Source of the DNA: Plectrocnemia conspersa
Lineage: Eukaryota; Arthropoda; Insecta; Trichoptera; Polycentropodidae
DNA: 64,000 bases
Direction of reading: 5' to 3'
Assembly: GCA_009617715.1 (NCBI GenBank)
Contig: VTFK01000092.1
Coordinates: 1,116,001-1,180,000, forward strand
The position numbers and the translations under genes are program-made. The notes beneath the pieces were generated by a model, which did no database searches, was not told where the DNA came from, and saw only the letters and a program-made list of their open reading frames with translations. Below, piece by piece: positions 33,684 through 44,968 of this stretch (within the stretch, counting starts at the first letter, position 1; every line of letters starts with the position of its first letter).

Positions 33684-35411
33684 TCAGTCACCAACATCGT
33701 CATGAGTTAGTATATGTTTTGAAAGGTAGCTTTTACATTTAAATGCTTTTCCACATTTCTTACATTCGAAGCCACAAATATCTCTATGAATTTTCATATG
33801 TTTTGTAACACTGTTTTGTGTTTTGAATGATTTTCCACATTTTTCACATTCAAAGATACGAATATCGCTATGAGTTAGCATATGTTTTGAAAGGTATCTT
33901 TTACCTTTAATTGCTTTTCCACATTTTTCACATTCGACATGAATATCGGTATGAGTTTTCATATGGGGTAAAAGGAACCTTTTACATTTAAATGCTTTTC
34001 CACATTTTTCACATTTAAAGATATCAACATCGTTATGAGTTTGCATATGTTGTATAAGGGATTGTTTGTATTTGAATGCTTTTCCACATTTTTTACATTC
34101 AAAGTCACGAACATAGCTATGCATTTTTATATGTTGAGAGAGATACAATCGACGTTTGAATGCTTTTCCACATTTTTCACATTCAAATTCAGAAATATTG
34201 CTATGAATTTTCATATGTTGTGAAAGGTGTCTTTTACCTTTAAATGCTTTTCCACATTTTTCACATTCGACATGAACATTGCCATGAGTTTGCATATGTT
34301 TTGAAAGTATGTCTTTACATTTAAATGCTTTTCCACATTGTTCACATTCAAAGGCACGAACATCTCTATGAATTTGCATATGTGATAAAAGTCTGGCTTT
34401 ATAATTGAATGCTTTTCCACATTTTTCACATTCAAAAGCACAAACGTCTTTATGAATTTGAATATGTGATGAAAGATTGCTTTGGGATTTAAATGCTTTA
34501 CCACATTTGTTACATCCAAAGTCGCGAACATCGCTATGAGTAATCATATGTTTTGCAAGTGCGGTTTTATAATAGAATGCTTTTCCACATTTTTCACATT
34601 CAAAGTTTCGAATATCCATGTGAGTTTTTATATGTTCCGATAGTGTTCTTTTATATTTGAATACTTTTCCACATTTTTCACATTCAATATCACGATTTAC
34701 ACTATGAATTTGCAAATGTCGTTTGAGACTTTTCTTAGAATTTAATATTTTTTCACATACGTCACACTCATATTTATGACAGTCATGATGTAGAAATCCA
34801 ATGGATTTTTCTTTTTCCGATTCCTAAAATTTAAATTGAATTCATTAGATGTGTTGTAAATATATAAATACATGATAACTGATCTATATTACTATTATTT
34901 TGGTGTTGTTACTAATTTGATAATATTTATCAGCACTGATAGTATTCGCCTTAAGTACATCCTTAACATCGTGCATTTCTAAAGTGAAATAATTGTTGAA
35001 ATATATGGAAATGAAATGTCACATAATACTGTTTAATGTGTAACCTGTTTCGAACATGTCGTCTACGAATGTAACTTCGCCATTATCGTATTCGCGTTTT
35101 ACATTTAAGACCTTGAAAAGAATTATTATTTAATATCACATGCTCTAATTAGTGCACATATTAAGTAGTTCATTACCTGTACTTGGCATTGTATCATATC
35201 AATGGAAGCAAATGTTACTTCGTCGTTTTCTATGGCAGTTTCTATAAAAAAGAAAGTATTAAAATTATATTTAGCAATGACAATACCGTTTGTTTCTAAC
35301 TGCTATTTTTAACATAAACCAATTTAATTGTCTATCAAGTAAACACTTCGGTGATTCCTCGAGATTTAAAAATATATTAAAATGGATTATACCGGTTTTA
35401 ATAAACGCCAT
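33684..35411 (-). CDS. C2H2 zinc-finger protein Z3, 13 fingers, five exons
   Basis: Probable nuclear DNA-binding protein of 458 aa. Exons: 35411-35393 (19 nt), 35241-35177, 35111-35045, 34978-34893 and 34823-33684; all phases agree. The N-terminus begins MAFIKT. The small exons encode IENDEVTFASIDM and YDNGEVTFVDDMF, then MHDVKDVLKANTIS. The last exon holds 13 C2H2 fingers, from YECDVCEKILNSKKSLKRHL to FECKKCGKAFKCKSYLSKHI. All have their four zinc ligands. Linkers follow the pattern (I/T)HxDVxxFEC, not TGEKP; three fingers have the shorter VHVECEKCGK or IHVECEKCGK entry. This is the most complete member of the local family and the likely template of Z4. Confidence 0.9.
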
Positions 35412-35489
35412 CGTAAATAGGCTTGTAGTTGTCATTCGACGCTAGAATGACACAAAACCAGTGCTGTCAAAACTAATGTTTGGTTTAAA

Positions 35490-35520
35490 TAGAACGAATT
35501 TCTGAGCATAATTGAAAAAT
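35490..35520 (-). promoter_or_regulatory. Conserved upstream box of Z3
   Basis: The plus strand reads TAGAACGAATTTCTGAGCAT, then AATTGAAAAAT. It is preceded by GTTTGGTTTAAA, which on the minus strand gives the TATA-like TTTAAACC. It lies about 80-110 nt upstream of the start codon. Confidence 0.6.
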
Positions 35521-35884
35521 ATAGGATTAACTAATTAATAATCGCAAGTTCGAAATGTTAATTTTACAAAATAATAAAAAAGAAAAATAATAATAAAATG
35601 TAGAACATAGGATCAATAGATAATTTTAACATATTTACAAGAAGATCTGGACTACAGAATAAAGAATACATAGAACGGCCGTTGCGTACAAATATGCATA
35701 TAATAATTGAAGGCGCCAGTGGACTGGACCTGCCAGTCAACTTACAACTAGCAGCTTGTATATATCAGTTACAAGCTTATTGTAAGTCATAATATTGTTA
35801 TAAAAATATGAACGCTAAGTAATTGAGCGTTTCCACCGCGACAGCACGATTTTATTATTTTTGACGTGGATTCTAAACAAAGAG

Positions 35885-36062
35885 GTTATTTGAGAGGGGG
35901 GGACATGTGGGAACATTTGTTCTTCTTTGAATTTGGTCATCAAAATGCATGTCATTTAATGAAATATTGTGAATCTTGATAAAATCCAAATATGAAAAAA
36001 CGACTACTGACTGAATAACTTTTGCCTTCCCCTGGAAAAAGTTGAAATAACATACCTGTCGC
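35885..36062 (+). repeat. Dispersed MITE D, copy 2
   Basis: Contains GCATGTCATTTAATGAAATA and ACGACTACTGACTGAATAAC, then TTCCCCTGGAAAAAGTTGAA. The left end is preceded by a run of eight G. Located between Z3 and Z4; the flank to 36580 has no gene. Confidence 0.6.
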
Positions 36063-36582
36063 AAGGTTCATAGGACATATTCTCAGCTCAGTGATGATGT
36101 TTGAACCAGTAAGAAAATCCATATCCTGTGACATCTTCCGAAGTTTTTCAAATCTCCAGTTTAGGTGTTCGATTATTGTGCAAAGGTTCAAATTTGTAAA
36201 GATAATTTTGCCACCTCCTGATCATAGCGCCTGTGGCCACTGTCACCCTCTTTTGCACGAGCCTGTTGAAATGCTCCATACTGCATTGTGAAGTTCCGCC
36301 ATTGTCCTAATCCGAATTTATTTTCTTTAATCTGCTATATTTAAACAAAAACTTCTTAAAATAAAATACATATCGCTTTTCGACATTATCTTGCCAAATA
36401 TCAATCCTAAAAATATTGTAATTTATTTGACCGAATGGGGAAAATACTGATTAAAATCCAAATGTAATATCTTAGGTTTTAAATTATTATTCTGTTTAGA
36501 TTGTTCTCATTACTTATTTTTATCTATACTTATTTTATCTAGTTTTATCAATAATTTGTTATGGCTAAATTTTAAAACATTT

Positions 36583-36762
36583 TGGCGATGGGATGCAATT
36601 AGACACAGATTGAGCAGCTGCAGTAGTGTTTTATTGCACGATTTGAAATTACATGTTGCTTATTAATATACGGGGCGCGGGCACGCGTACGAAAGCGCCG
36701 AAGTTTACCAGTAGAAAAAAAATCAGTTGCCGAGTTTTGGCCATAAATAGGCCCCCTACAAC
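36583..36762 (+). repeat. Dispersed repeat A, copy 7
   Basis: Begins GATGCAATTAGACACAGATT, then GAGCAGCTGCAGTAGTGTTT, a shortened GC-rich interior (GGGGCGCGGGCACGCGTACG), and ends GCCATAAATAGGCCCCCTAC. Confidence 0.65.
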
Positions 36763-37319
36763 ATTATGGCTGCATATTTATTACTAATCTATGTTTATCA
36801 GTTGATAATTTCTAATTGTGAAATTTTATTTAGTTTGCCAATCAGTATCGTTTCCGAAGAAATATTTTTTTCCGGTTTACGATGCTTGAAAACCTCGTTG
36901 AGAATAAGCTAATAAGTAATATTTTTTTATATACAGGCTTAGTTATAATTATGGGGTGTCGATAATACACAGCACAGTAACGCGCGGATTTATATAGCAC
37001 ACAAAGGGAAAGGATATTGTAAGAAAACTTTCTGTCAAACTTATTCAAGGAAAATGTTATTTCATGTTATCATTTTACAGTGCATTTCTTTGACCGTATT
37101 TTCTAAAAATAAATTTGGTTTTATTATTGATTTACCATAACAGGCGGTAGTGAGCTTAATAATGGTTTTTGTGTGGATGCTACATAAATATTATACTGGG
37201 GATGAGATCCTTAAAAATCAAAAAGACTTCTTTGGTTGATGAGAACCATGAGGGTGTTAGTTCTATCAAAACATGCACAATAGTAATGCAATTATGGTTA
37301 CGGTTTGATATTTTGGTGG

Positions 37320-37450
37320 ACAGATGGTGTTTGGTGATAATTATACACAGATTGGGCGCTGCAGTAGTATTTTATTGAAGATATTATATGTTAAAAATGA
37401 TTGAATAATGATATAAACAATCGACAAACAAGGCCCCTCCAACCATCGCA
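37320..37450 (+). repeat. Dispersed repeat A, partial copy 8
   Basis: ATTATACACAGATTGGGCGC then TGCAGTAGTATTTTATTGAA; the twin of copy 6 in the duplicated unit. Confidence 0.6.
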
Positions 37451-37509
37451 CTCTCGTTGTGGTCCACCTAAGAATGTAGCCATCGCTGTGGGTTATCATA
37501 TACTCTGAC

Positions 37510-38048
37510 TGTTAGTTTTTAAATTTGAATGCTTTTCCACAATTTTTACATCCAGTCACGAATATAGCTGATACCGTATGTCTTGTAAAGTAGTAATATC
37601 CAATTATTTACAAGGACTAACAGATAAACAGGATACCAATTATTCACTTTGAAAAGCCACTAAATACCTGAAAGACAAATCGTTTGTGTACCTCCAATTC
37701 GAATAGTTCATAATTTATGAGCGAAAAGCTATAATGAAAAGGCAGTTTAATTAGAAATTGTATTTCATCTACTGATATCATTACTTTTGACAATTTCAAA
37801 ATAAAATTAAATAAATCCACATTAAACACATGCAAAATCATTATGAGATTTCATATGGTATAAAAGTTAGATTTTAATTTTAAATGCATTGTTATTAGTT
37901 TGCACATGTAATGAAAGGTATATTTTTAGTGTAAATTCTCTTCAAAATTTTTCACATTCATACTCACAAACATTGATATGTGATTTTATATGTTGTGAAA
38001 GATTGAGTTGATATTAAATGCTTTTCCACAATTTCCTCATTTTCTTAT
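37510..38048 (-). pseudogene. Decayed finger tail of Z4
   Basis: Finger-like code with stops, colinear with the tail of Z3 (33140-33683). The shared stretch AGGACTAACAGATAAACAGG between the two shows that the decay predates the duplication at least in part. Confidence 0.6.
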
Positions 38049-39571
38049 TCAGTCACAAATATCGATATGAGTATTCATATGTTTTGAAAGGTAGCTATTA
38101 CATTTAAATGCTTTTCCACATTTCTTACATTCAAAGTCGCAAACATCTCTATGAATTTTCATATGTTTTGTAACACTGTTTTGAGTTTTGAATGATTTTC
38201 CACATTTTTCACATTCAAAGACACAAACTTCGCTATGAGTTTGCATATGTCTTGAAAGGTATCTTTTACCTTTAATTGCTTTTCCGCATTTTTCACATTC
38301 GACATGAACATCGCTATGAATTTGCATATGAGATAAAAGAAACCTTTTACATTTAAATGCTTTTCCACATTTTTTACATTCAAATTCACAAACATTGCTA
38401 TGAATTTTCATATGTTGTGAAAGGTGAATTTTACCTTTAAATGTTTTTTCACATTTTTCACATTTCACATGAACATTGCCATGAGTTTGCTTATGTTTTG
38501 AAAGTATGCCTTTACATTTAAATGCTTTTCCACATTGTTCACATTTAAAGGCACAAACATCTCTATGAATTCTCATATGTGATAAAAGTCTGGCTTTATA
38601 ATTGAATACCTTTCCACATTTTTCACATTCAAATGCACAAACGTCTTTATGAATTTGAATATGTGATGAAAGATTGCTTTGGGATTTGAATGCTTTACCA
38701 CAATTTTTACATATAAAGTCACGAACATCACTATGAGTGATCATATGTTTTGCAAGTGCAGTTTTATAATAAAATGCTTTTCCACATTTTGCACATTCAA
38801 AGTCTCGAATATCCGTGTGAGTTTTTATATGTTCTGACAATGTTGTTTTATATTTGAATTCTTTTCCACATTTTTCACATTCAATATCACGATTGTCACT
38901 ATGAGCTAGCAAATGTCGTTTGAGACTTTTCTTAGAATTTAATGTTTTTTCACATATGTCACACTCATATTTATGAGAATTATGATGTTGAAATCCAGTA
39001 GATTTTTCTTTTTCCGGTTCCTTAAATTTAAATTGTATTCATTAGATGAGTTGTAAAAATCGAAGTAAATGAAAAATATCTATATAACTATTACTTTGGT
39101 GATGTTGCTAATTTGATAAGATTTATCCAAACTGATAGTATTCGCCTTAAGTACATCCTTAACATCGTGCATTTCTAAAGTGAAATAATTGTTGAAATAT
39201 ATTAAAATGAAATGTCATTGAGTACTATTTAATGTCTAACCTGTTTCGAACATGTCGTCTATGAACGTAACTTCGCCATTATCGTATTCGCGTTTAACAT
39301 TTAACAACTTGAAAAGAAAAACATCATTTAATATTACATGCTTTAATTCGTGTCACATATTAAGGTTCATTACCTGGACTTGGTATTGTATCACATCAAT
39401 GGAAGCAAACCTATCTTCGTCGTTTTCTATGGCAGATTCTATAAAAATGAAGTATTAAAAGGACATTTAACAAAGACAATCTGCTTTGTTTCTAACTGCT
39501 ATTTTTAACATAAGTAAATTTTAAACATTTCAGTGATTAAAACGGATTATACCGGTTTTGATTAACGCCAT
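38049..39571 (-). CDS. C2H2 zinc-finger protein Z4, 11 fingers, five exons
   Basis: Probable nuclear DNA-binding protein of 400 aa. Exons: 39571-39553 (19 nt), 39438-39374, 39307-39241, 39174-39095 and 39020-38049; all phases agree. The N-terminus begins MALIKT (MAFIKT in the others). Eleven fingers run from YECDICEKTLNSKKSLKRHL to FECKKCGKAFKCNSYLSKHM. Compared with Z3, the two fingers KRRLYLSQH and KYKQSLIQH are missing between the HLSQHMKIH and KRFLLSH units, a clean in-frame loss of two 28-residue units. Finger-tip residues differ from Z3 at a few positions (KGIL for KDIL, GKIHL for GKRHL), so target choice may have shifted. Confidence 0.9.
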
Positions 39572-39648
39572 TGTAATTAGGCTTGAAGTTGTCATTCGAC
39601 GCTAAAATGACACAAAACCGGTGCTGTCAAAACAAATGGTCGGTTCAA

Positions 39649-39680
39649 ATAGAACGAATTTCTGCGCATGATTTTTAAAT
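39649..39680 (-). promoter_or_regulatory. Conserved upstream box of Z4
   Basis: The plus strand reads ATAGAACGAATTTCTGCGCA, then TGATTTTTAAAT. It matches the Z1 and Z3 boxes except for isolated substitutions. Confidence 0.55.
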
Positions 39681-39999
39681 AGAAAATAATCATTATTTTA
39701 CAAAATAATTAAAAAGAATCATAAATATAGAACATAGGATCAAAAGATAATTTTATAATTAGGCTGCTGTTAAAAAAACGTATAAATTCCTTAGATATTT
39801 ATGTTTGAAGAATATACTAATTAAATATGAGTTTTTGTATAATGTTTTTTATTACAAATTTTTACATGACGTACTGAAAGGACATACGCAGTTTTTTGCC
39901 ACTAAACACTCAAATGCGTTGCAATATCATACACTGCTTTGACTTGTTGTGAAATTAAACAGTTTTTAGTAAGAAATCCAATTACTTCACGAAATAGCG

Positions 40000-40164
40000 A
40001 TCAGACATCTTCCTACATCATCTTCACCCAGTAATACTCGTAATCTTGGACGAAGACGTACGTGTAAACATTGTTCTGGTAATAAAATTATGCGTGTATC
40101 GTGTTTTGTTTGTCATAGAGCTGTGTGTCAAATGCATAAAGTAATAAAATGCCCGGATTGCTAG
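40000..40164 (+). mobile_element. piggyBac C-terminal Cys-rich domain fragment
   Basis: The plus strand reads a basic stretch, then RRRTCKHCSGNKIM, VSCFVCHRAVCQMH and KCPDC before a stop. The spacing C-x2-C, C-x2-C-x4-C-x2-H, C-x2-C is that of the zinc-binding DNA-recognition domain at the end of piggyBac transposases. All ligands are present here, unlike in the copy at 27.4 kb. No catalytic part was found upstream (39720-39990 is AT-rich), so only the 3' end of an element remains. It lies between Z4 and PIN1, in the opposite orientation to the other copy. Confidence 0.75.
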
Positions 40165-40878
40165 ACATTTAGATTTTTTTAATTAATTATTTTAATATGT
40201 TTATAGATGTATGTTTTATTTTAAGTAATTTATGTTTAATTTTTATAGATATGATTTTTATTGTTTATTTTTCAATATTATAATTTGTAAAGAAAAATGT
40301 AAAAAAATATATTGCGTCATCGGATCTGAGTAGGATATGTGTTTATGTGCGTGCATAAACATAACAAAAAGGCATAGCGTGGTCTCGTTCTACTATGAAA
40401 TTAAAGGTAAAACATTCCGAACATTGGCTAGAAAAGATCGAACGCAAACTTAGGTGCCACATATGTTCAATAAATAATAAAATTATATGTTTAATGTATA
40501 AATGCTAAAAGCTTATGTATCGATAAATGTTTCGAGCACTGGCACACAAAAAAAATGTAAATATATAAATTTTGCAATTTTTATATAAAATAAAAAATGT
40601 TAATTATAAATTGTTATAAATTTAAAACAATCTTTTTTTAGCCAAATATGTTAACTGACCTATTTTTAACATCGATAATCTGATAAATGCAGTGCACGGA
40701 CGGATAAAGGTTTGCATTGATCAAACAAATTAGTTAAATTGTTTTTGAGCATATTACCACAATATTGTGTATTTAAATTGTTTGTAAATTAAAATAAAGT
40801 TATTTATACGTAGCTCTTTTTAGCGCTTTGTGGTAGCTAATAAATGCGTATGGCAATAAGCGTTAAGTATATGTCGAG
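40165..40878. other. PIN1 upstream region
   Basis: AT-rich DNA between the piggyBac fragment and the PIN1 start codon, with no gene seen. It includes GTGTTTATGTGCGTGCATAA near 40338, a small imperfect hairpin. The PIN1 promoter must lie in the last few hundred bases. Confidence 0.45.
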
Positions 40879-43800
40879 ATGTCGGACGAAGAGCGCGCGT
40901 TGCCCGCCGGCTGGGAGAAACGCCTCAGCAGATCCACCGGTAACTCGAACTGTAATCAATAAACTGCTATATAATATGTTACATTTGTCCTTACGGTGTT
41001 TTTTTTATATTACGAACGGTATCGATCGATAGGTTCCCGCCCTTAACCTAACACCTAGCGAGCCGGCGAAGACGGACGCTAATTCGTACATGGCCGTCGA
41101 CGTGCGCGTTTGGACCGTTTGTTTATTTTGAAATTAACGTTCTTTGTTTTGAAAGATACTTTTTAACCACCCAACAATTTGAATCCTTTTTTTACAAAAT
41201 GTGAAAAAGCATCACATTATAGTGCTGCCAATAATGTGATGCTTTTTCCACTTTCTTATGTATAAAACATAGTCTATTCGTTGTCAATCAAATGTCAACA
41301 TTTTTGTATAATTAACATTTAGAACTTTTCACTCATAAAAACTGTCAAATCGTACATATAAACGATATTAAGATTATATGAAAGATTAAATATTTATTTA
41401 TCAATTAACCTAAAATTACAATCTAAAATAGTATTTTTGAAACAAAAAATTAATGGCCTTTTCATCAAAAAATCCAACAGTTAACACGGCTTTAATTATT
41501 CTTGGCATTCTAATAACTATTTTTTTCAATGTAGTGGTTGATATATTAGTCTACTCACTCTGTAGAAGCTTATCCCCTAAAAACTCAATTAGATTTAAAT
41601 CTAGCGATTGGGGTGGCCAAAACATATTTTTTAATATTCATTCGTCTATTATTTGTAGAAAACCCCTGCACAATTTATAACAATCGTTGTTCATTTTCAA
41701 TTTATAAAAATATTGCTCGCGTAGAAGAAAAAATGGAGAGTCCAAAAAAACAAATGCCATAATATTAACGTAAATACAGAAAATAGTATTATTATTTATT
41801 TTGGTAACAATATTTTTAAGGGGACAATTTAAATGGACAATATATAAAATACTTTATTCCATAAAATGATTTGTTTGTGCATTACAATAATAAGAAATGA
41901 ACATTAAATAAATGCATAGATTGAGCAACATTTTATTTGTAGTGTGCATTAAAATATATAAAGTGCACATTAGCATTTCATTAGTGTAGCGAACGAAATA
42001 ATGTTTAATTTGAGTTTGTTGTAATAAAATGTTTGAAAAAGCAATATATGAAATAAAATGCTCATTTATTATTAAGCATTTTATAAAATATATGTGAATT
42101 ATAAAAATATAGTGAGTTTTCTACAGTTACCTTCTAAATTTGCACCTACGGTATGCAATATATTTTGTGCTTCGGTCAAGTTAACTCCTTATATATTGAT
42201 ATTTACAAGAAAATTACATGACAATATTGATCGAGAGCATTTATGTGGAACACAATAATAATTGTAAACTATAGAAAATGATTATTCAATAGCTTACAAG
42301 CTATTCGTGAAAAAGTGGGAACAAGAATCCATATTCGTTTAGTAAGTAATGTTTATTTTAATAAAATAGAGTACAATTTGAATGAGCAATGTATTAAATA
42401 AAATGCGCATTAATAGTAATTTAATGAAATAAATAATTATTAACTAGGTGTATAACAAGTTTTTCATTTAACTGTTGGACAGGTTAGGTGCGAGCGAGCA
42501 TTGTTTAGAACAGGGAACGCTCCATGACTGCAATAAATCTATTTAAAATTTACTATACATGCATAAACAAACAGATTACTTAAACTCTTATACTGAAAAT
42601 TTGATTTAAATTCATCGAAAAAATAAACTTTTAATATTAATATTATTATTCTGTTTCAAATAAATGCTCTCTACCAATTTCTTTATGTAATTTTCATGTA
42701 AATATTATTATAAGCATTTAACTCGACCGAAGCACAAAACATATTGCATACCACAGGTGCAAATTCAGAGGATAACTAGAAAACTCACTATATTTTTTAA
42801 TTCACATATATTTTATAAAATGCTTACAATAAATTCACATTTTATTTTATATATTCCCAATTTAAATTGTACTCTATTTTATTAAATTATTATAATAAAC
42901 TCAAATTAACCATTTCAAAACATACAAAACTATTCCAGAAATTTTATTAGTAGTTTTCGGTCATTCGTTACACTAAGGAAAGGCTAACGCACACTACAAA
43001 TAAATGTTGCTTAATCTATGCATTTATTTGCTGCTCATTTCTTATTATTGTAATGCATAAACAATTAGTTTTATGTAACAAAGCATTTTATAATTGATCG
43101 TCTAATTTGACCTCTCGTAAAATTTTCAATTTAAAAACCTTATAATTTTTCTTGAGTGATCTTTGCTACATATTGCAGAACACGTCTGGTTATTATTCCT
43201 GTTACCGCTGTTGGTTACTATAGGTGTCATCAAAAAAATCGCCAGTACTCGTACATCTAAAGGTGCCATAAATCTTAAGCTTAATGATATGGTTACTTAG
43301 TATAATTTAAGGCTGTAAATCACTTGAATTTATTGAACCACAATATTTTTTAAAATATGGCATGAATAGGTGCCCCCCACATACTAACAAATTTTGAAAT
43401 AGTGCAAAAAAATATCAACTGCTGTTTTTTTTTTTAATATTTCATTTTTAATTTTGTTAATTGACATTCTGCCTGATGGAGTGGGCCATCGTTTACTAAA
43501 GCAACACTCTTATTCGATCATACTGACCCATCGTGTGTTATAGCACCGTTTTCATTGCTCTCACTGATTCACCATAAGAGCTCAAAGTGAAGTCTTATTA
43601 TGCAATACTAAATTGCTAGAAGTACTGTGGTGATGGATTTAGTTGACTACCCTGGAGCTACGCGATACACTGACAAAACAGTTACTTGTTTTGTAAAACA
43701 GAGATGTATATACTTGTAATGCACAAACAATTCGTTTTATGGAACAAATTATTTATAATAAATGCACATATCTCTAAAAATAATTCCCTGTTATATAGTA

Positions 43801-44968
43801 CATTATTTTTAATAATTGAAATAAATAAGGGTGGATTCGTGATTATGAAAATTGTTGCAGGTTTTAATCTTGAACTTTTGACAAGTAGTATAAATTAAAA
43901 GTTATAGCTATTTTATGTTGTGCATAAAATTATAAAATTTGCAGTGGCCTGTAAAGTATTAAGAGATACTACTTTAGAAATCTTTAAATATAACTTTGCC
44001 AATTTATTTGGTTGACCCTCGAGAGAAATCGCGATTTAAACAAAATGCTATATGCCAGAACCAACATAACTTAGATACAGAAAGGTGTTGCCAGAACCCC
44101 CACAGACTTTTTAAAACGTCAACAATGGACATTTATGAAACTCACAGATTGTAACACAATCAATAAATAAATTTAATTGGCCAAAATACACCAGTTCAGT
44201 TTGTTGAAGCACCTGATTTATATCTAAATACGATTTATGAAAATATATACCAGATTTATGGTGAATTGAATACAACAAAAGTACTTTTGGAAAAAATCAA
44301 TTCATTTAAAATACTGTTTTATATACTCGCGAAACTTTTGGTTTTATGCCGAGAACAATACATGAAATCGTTTCGCTTACAGCACCTAAAAAAATTATAA
44401 CGCGTCATACAAAACTAAATATATTATAATAAACAATCGCTCTTCCGACAAAAAGACTTCATGTTCAATATATTTCAGGTCAACATTATTATCTGAACTT
44501 ATACACAAAGGAGTCGCAATGGGATAGGCCCGAAAATCCTGCTGAACCTTCTTCGGCAGGTCCAGGACAAGTTCGTTGCAGCCATTTGTTGGTGAAGCAT
44601 GAAGGTTCTCGGCGTCCTTCGTCCTGGAGGGAGGAAAACATAACAAGATCAAAAAAGGACGCTTTAGAAATACTGAAACGTGAGTCGTCGTTCAACGATG
44701 TGATGATTAATTGATAATAAAAATAAATTTACATCTTTATTTTACAGAATATCGTGAAGATATTGTGTCCGGTCGGAACACTTTCGCTGAGCTGGCTCAA
44801 AAATATTCCGATTGTTCGTCTGCGAAGAAAGGCGGAGACCTAGGACCTTTCGGACGCGGAGCCATGCAAAGACCGTTCGAAGAGGCAGCTTTTGCGCTCA
44901 AAGTCGGGGAATTGAGCATGCCCGTGGACACCGACTCTGGCGTTCACGTCATTTTGCGAACTGCCTAA
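40879..44968 (+). CDS. PIN1: Peptidyl-prolyl cis-trans isomerase PIN1 (dodo)
   Basis: Parvulin that isomerises phospho-Ser/Thr-Pro bonds in mitotic and signalling proteins, mainly in the nucleus. Three exons, 40879-40939, 44479-44679 and 44748-44968, give 160 aa (human 163). The WW domain runs from [14 protein letters not shown] across the first junction to [16 protein letters not shown], with both signature Trp. A short Pro/Ser/Gly linker leads into the parvulin domain. It has [10 protein letters not shown], the phosphate-binding Lys and Arg pair in [11 protein letters not shown], the active-site Cys in [19 protein letters not shown], and the final His in GVHVILRTA. All catalytic residues are present. 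The 3.5 kb first intron is filled by an inverted repeat structure and hairpins. Confidence 0.97.
41201..41251. repeat. Short hairpin in PIN1 intron 1
   Basis: AAAAAGCATCACATTAT and ATAATGTGATGCTTTTT form a perfect 17-bp stem, extended by GTG/CAC with one bulge, around the loop AGTGCTGCCA. It is shorter than a typical microRNA precursor. Confidence 0.6.
41871..43075. mobile_element. Large inverted repeat / foldback element E
   Basis: The left arm (about 41871-42190) and the right arm (about 42714-43075) are inverted copies. The left runs from ATTACAATAATAAGAAATGA through TGCATAGATTGAGCAACATT to TTTGTGCTTCGGTCAAGTTA. The right runs from AACTCGACCGAAGCACAAAA through CTTAATCTATGCATTTATTT to TTTCTTATTATTGTAATGCA. 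The core of about 520 bp holds a scrap of element C (42470-42545). Single-arm copies occur at 16.7-17.1 kb and 43.7 kb. No coding sequence is present. In PIN1 intron 1. Confidence 0.7.
42470..42545 (-). repeat. Fragment of element C
   Basis: AACTGTTGGACAGGTTAGGT then GCGAGCGAGCATTG matches, in reverse orientation, the right central part of element C at 14.4 kb. It lies in the core of inverted repeat E. Confidence 0.55.
43712..43755 (+). repeat. Fragment of repeat E terminus
   Basis: CTTGTAATGCACAAACAATT then CGTTTTATGG matches the outer end of the right arm of element E. The rest of the PIN1 intron between here and 44478 shows no feature. Confidence 0.5.

Larger units (their letters stand above)
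32750..36762. repeat. Tandem duplication, unit 1 (contains Z3)
   Basis: Order of landmarks: TTGGTTTTATTATTGATTTA near 32795, repeat A fragment at 32975, decayed fingers near 33150, GTCTTGTAAAGTAGTAATAT near 33205, then Z3 and its promoter. The same order recurs 4.34-4.38 kb downstream, with Z4 in place of Z3. Boundaries are approximate. Confidence 0.7.
37075..39690. repeat. Tandem duplication, unit 2 (contains Z4)
   Basis: Repeats the landmarks of unit 1 in the same order and orientation, at offsets of 4345-4377 bp. Unit 2 is shorter inside the finger exon, because Z4 has two fingers fewer. Confidence 0.7.
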
